64,000 nucleotides of DNA, taken from positions 62,001-126,000 of the forward strand of contig CALVDF010000001.1 of NCBI GenBank assembly GCA_944326245.1, read 5' to 3'. Within the stretch, counting starts at the first letter, position 1; every line of letters starts with the position of its first letter. Shown here one piece after another: positions 63,631 to 64,000 of this stretch. A program made the position numbers and the translations under genes. Origin of the DNA: an uncultured Bacteroidales bacterium (GTDB lineage Bacteria > Bacteroidota > Bacteroidia > Bacteroidales > UBA932). The notes under the pieces were generated by a model, which was given only the letters and a program-made list of their open reading frames with translations, did no database searches and was not told the origin of the DNA.

Positions 63631-64000
63631 ATGAAAGAAGAAATCATCATAGCAGGATTCGGAGGACAGGGAGTCCTCTCCATGGGCAAGATTCTGGCCT
63701 ACTCCGGTATCATGCAGGATCAGGAAGTGGCATGGATGCCTTCCTACGGTCCTGAAATGCGCGGCGGTACATGCAACGTGAGCGTAATCCTCAGCGACAA
63801 GAAGATCAGCTCTCCCATCCTGAGCAAGTTCGACACCGCCATCATCCTCAACCAGCAGTCCCTCGACAAGTTCGAGTCAAGGGTAAAACCCGGCGGACTT
63901 CTGATATACGATCCCAACGGCATCACCCATCATCCTACCCGCACCGATATCTCCATCTACCAGATCGATGCTGCCGATGAAGCCGCAAAACTCGGCAATG
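63631..64000 (+). CDS. vorC: 2-oxoacid:ferredoxin oxidoreductase gamma subunit, 3' end cut by window
   Basis: ATG at 63631; the frame remains open to the last base of the window (about 123 residues visible of an expected ~180). The opening KEEIIIAGFGGQGVLSMGKI and the SYGPEMRGGTCNVSVILSDKKI segment are those of the gamma subunit, which contacts CoA. It is the fourth vor gene, closing the DBAC order after vorA. Confidence 0.93.
   Translation, partial: MKEEIIIAGFGGQGVLSMGKILAYSGIMQDQEVAWMPSYGPEMRGGTCNVSVILSDKKISSPILSKFDTAIILNQQSLDKFESRVKPGGLLIYDPNGITHHPTRTDISIYQIDAADEAAKLGN

Noticed and set aside
1..64000. CRISPR arrays, rRNA genes, insertion sequences, classical riboswitches
   Set aside because: None were seen on reading the intergenic regions; leaders of purL, mtaD and folC are too short for known riboswitches.

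Overview
The window reads as a chromosomal segment of an anaerobic, fermentative member of the Bacteroidales (Bacteroidota). The evidence is the repeated promoter -7 element TAnnTTTG, the near absence of Shine-Dalgarno sites, a UpxY-type NusG paralogue beside a Bacteroidales-style tyrosine recombinase, several Bacteroidota-restricted families (DUF5723, DUF6175-like, DUF6913-like), and anaerobic metabolism (ATP-dependent PEP carboxykinase, pyruvate phosphate dikinase, HydE/HydF, ferredoxin-linked 2-oxoacid oxidoreductase with an ADP-forming acyl-CoA synthetase). I cannot fix genus or species; an uncultured gut lineage is a guess. The window cuts a gene at each end.

Layout. 1-5.4 kb: tail of an OmpA-like/TPR protein, a tRNA-Val(TAC), then leftward pncB, nhaD and folC. 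5.5-13.5 kb: rightward purL, phoH (PIN+ATPase) and ppdK. 13.7-17.6 kb: a tight operon of four secreted proteins of unknown function, two of them sharing an LPP20-like domain. 17.6-19.8 kb: leftward hydF-hydE. 19.9-26.1 kb: rightward DUF6913-like protein, DUF368 (undecaprenyl-phosphate translocase family) and a TamB-like giant. 26.0-28.4 kb: leftward RsmI-like methylase, folB and mtaB. 28.4-29.7 kb: rightward PhnP-like metallo-hydrolase and MaoC-like dehydratase. 29.8-33.2 kb: leftward HMA metallochaperone, lipoprotein and DUF5723 barrel. 33.3-41.5 kb: leftward gpsA, pgi, addB, addA. 41.7-47.8 kb: leftward wlbA, wlbC, wlbB (diacetamido-uronic acid sugar synthesis) followed by an active/inactive M16 protease pair. 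47.9-49.8 kb: rightward recombinase and upxY. 49.7-54.5 kb: leftward recQ, rightward pckA, a ~120-bp palindromic element and an exo/endonuclease/phosphatase-family protein. 54.5-59.1 kb: leftward mtaD-punA-mtnA-HAD-MBL, a probable methylthioadenosine salvage operon. 59.3-64.0 kb: rightward acyl-CoA synthetase, a 55-residue membrane protein and vorDBAC (vorC cut by the window end).

How it fits together. PEP carboxykinase and pyruvate phosphate dikinase sit at the PEP/pyruvate/oxaloacetate node. The Vor complex turns branched-chain (or related) 2-oxoacids into acyl-CoA plus reduced ferredoxin, and the adjacent synthetase can convert the acyl-CoA to acid plus ATP. HydE and HydF imply an [FeFe]-hydrogenase elsewhere that could dispose of the ferredoxin electrons. 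Envelope biology is heavily represented: TamB/DUF368, the four-gene secreted operon, the lipoprotein/barrel pair, and wlb sugar synthesis next to an orphan UpxY.

The most interesting candidates for undescribed biology are the four-gene secreted LPP20/DUF6175-like operon, the recombinase-UpxY pair with no downstream capsule operon, the mtaD-punA-mtnA-HAD operon, and the 55-residue membrane protein inside the synthetase-Vor operon. No intergenic stretch exceeds 300 bases.
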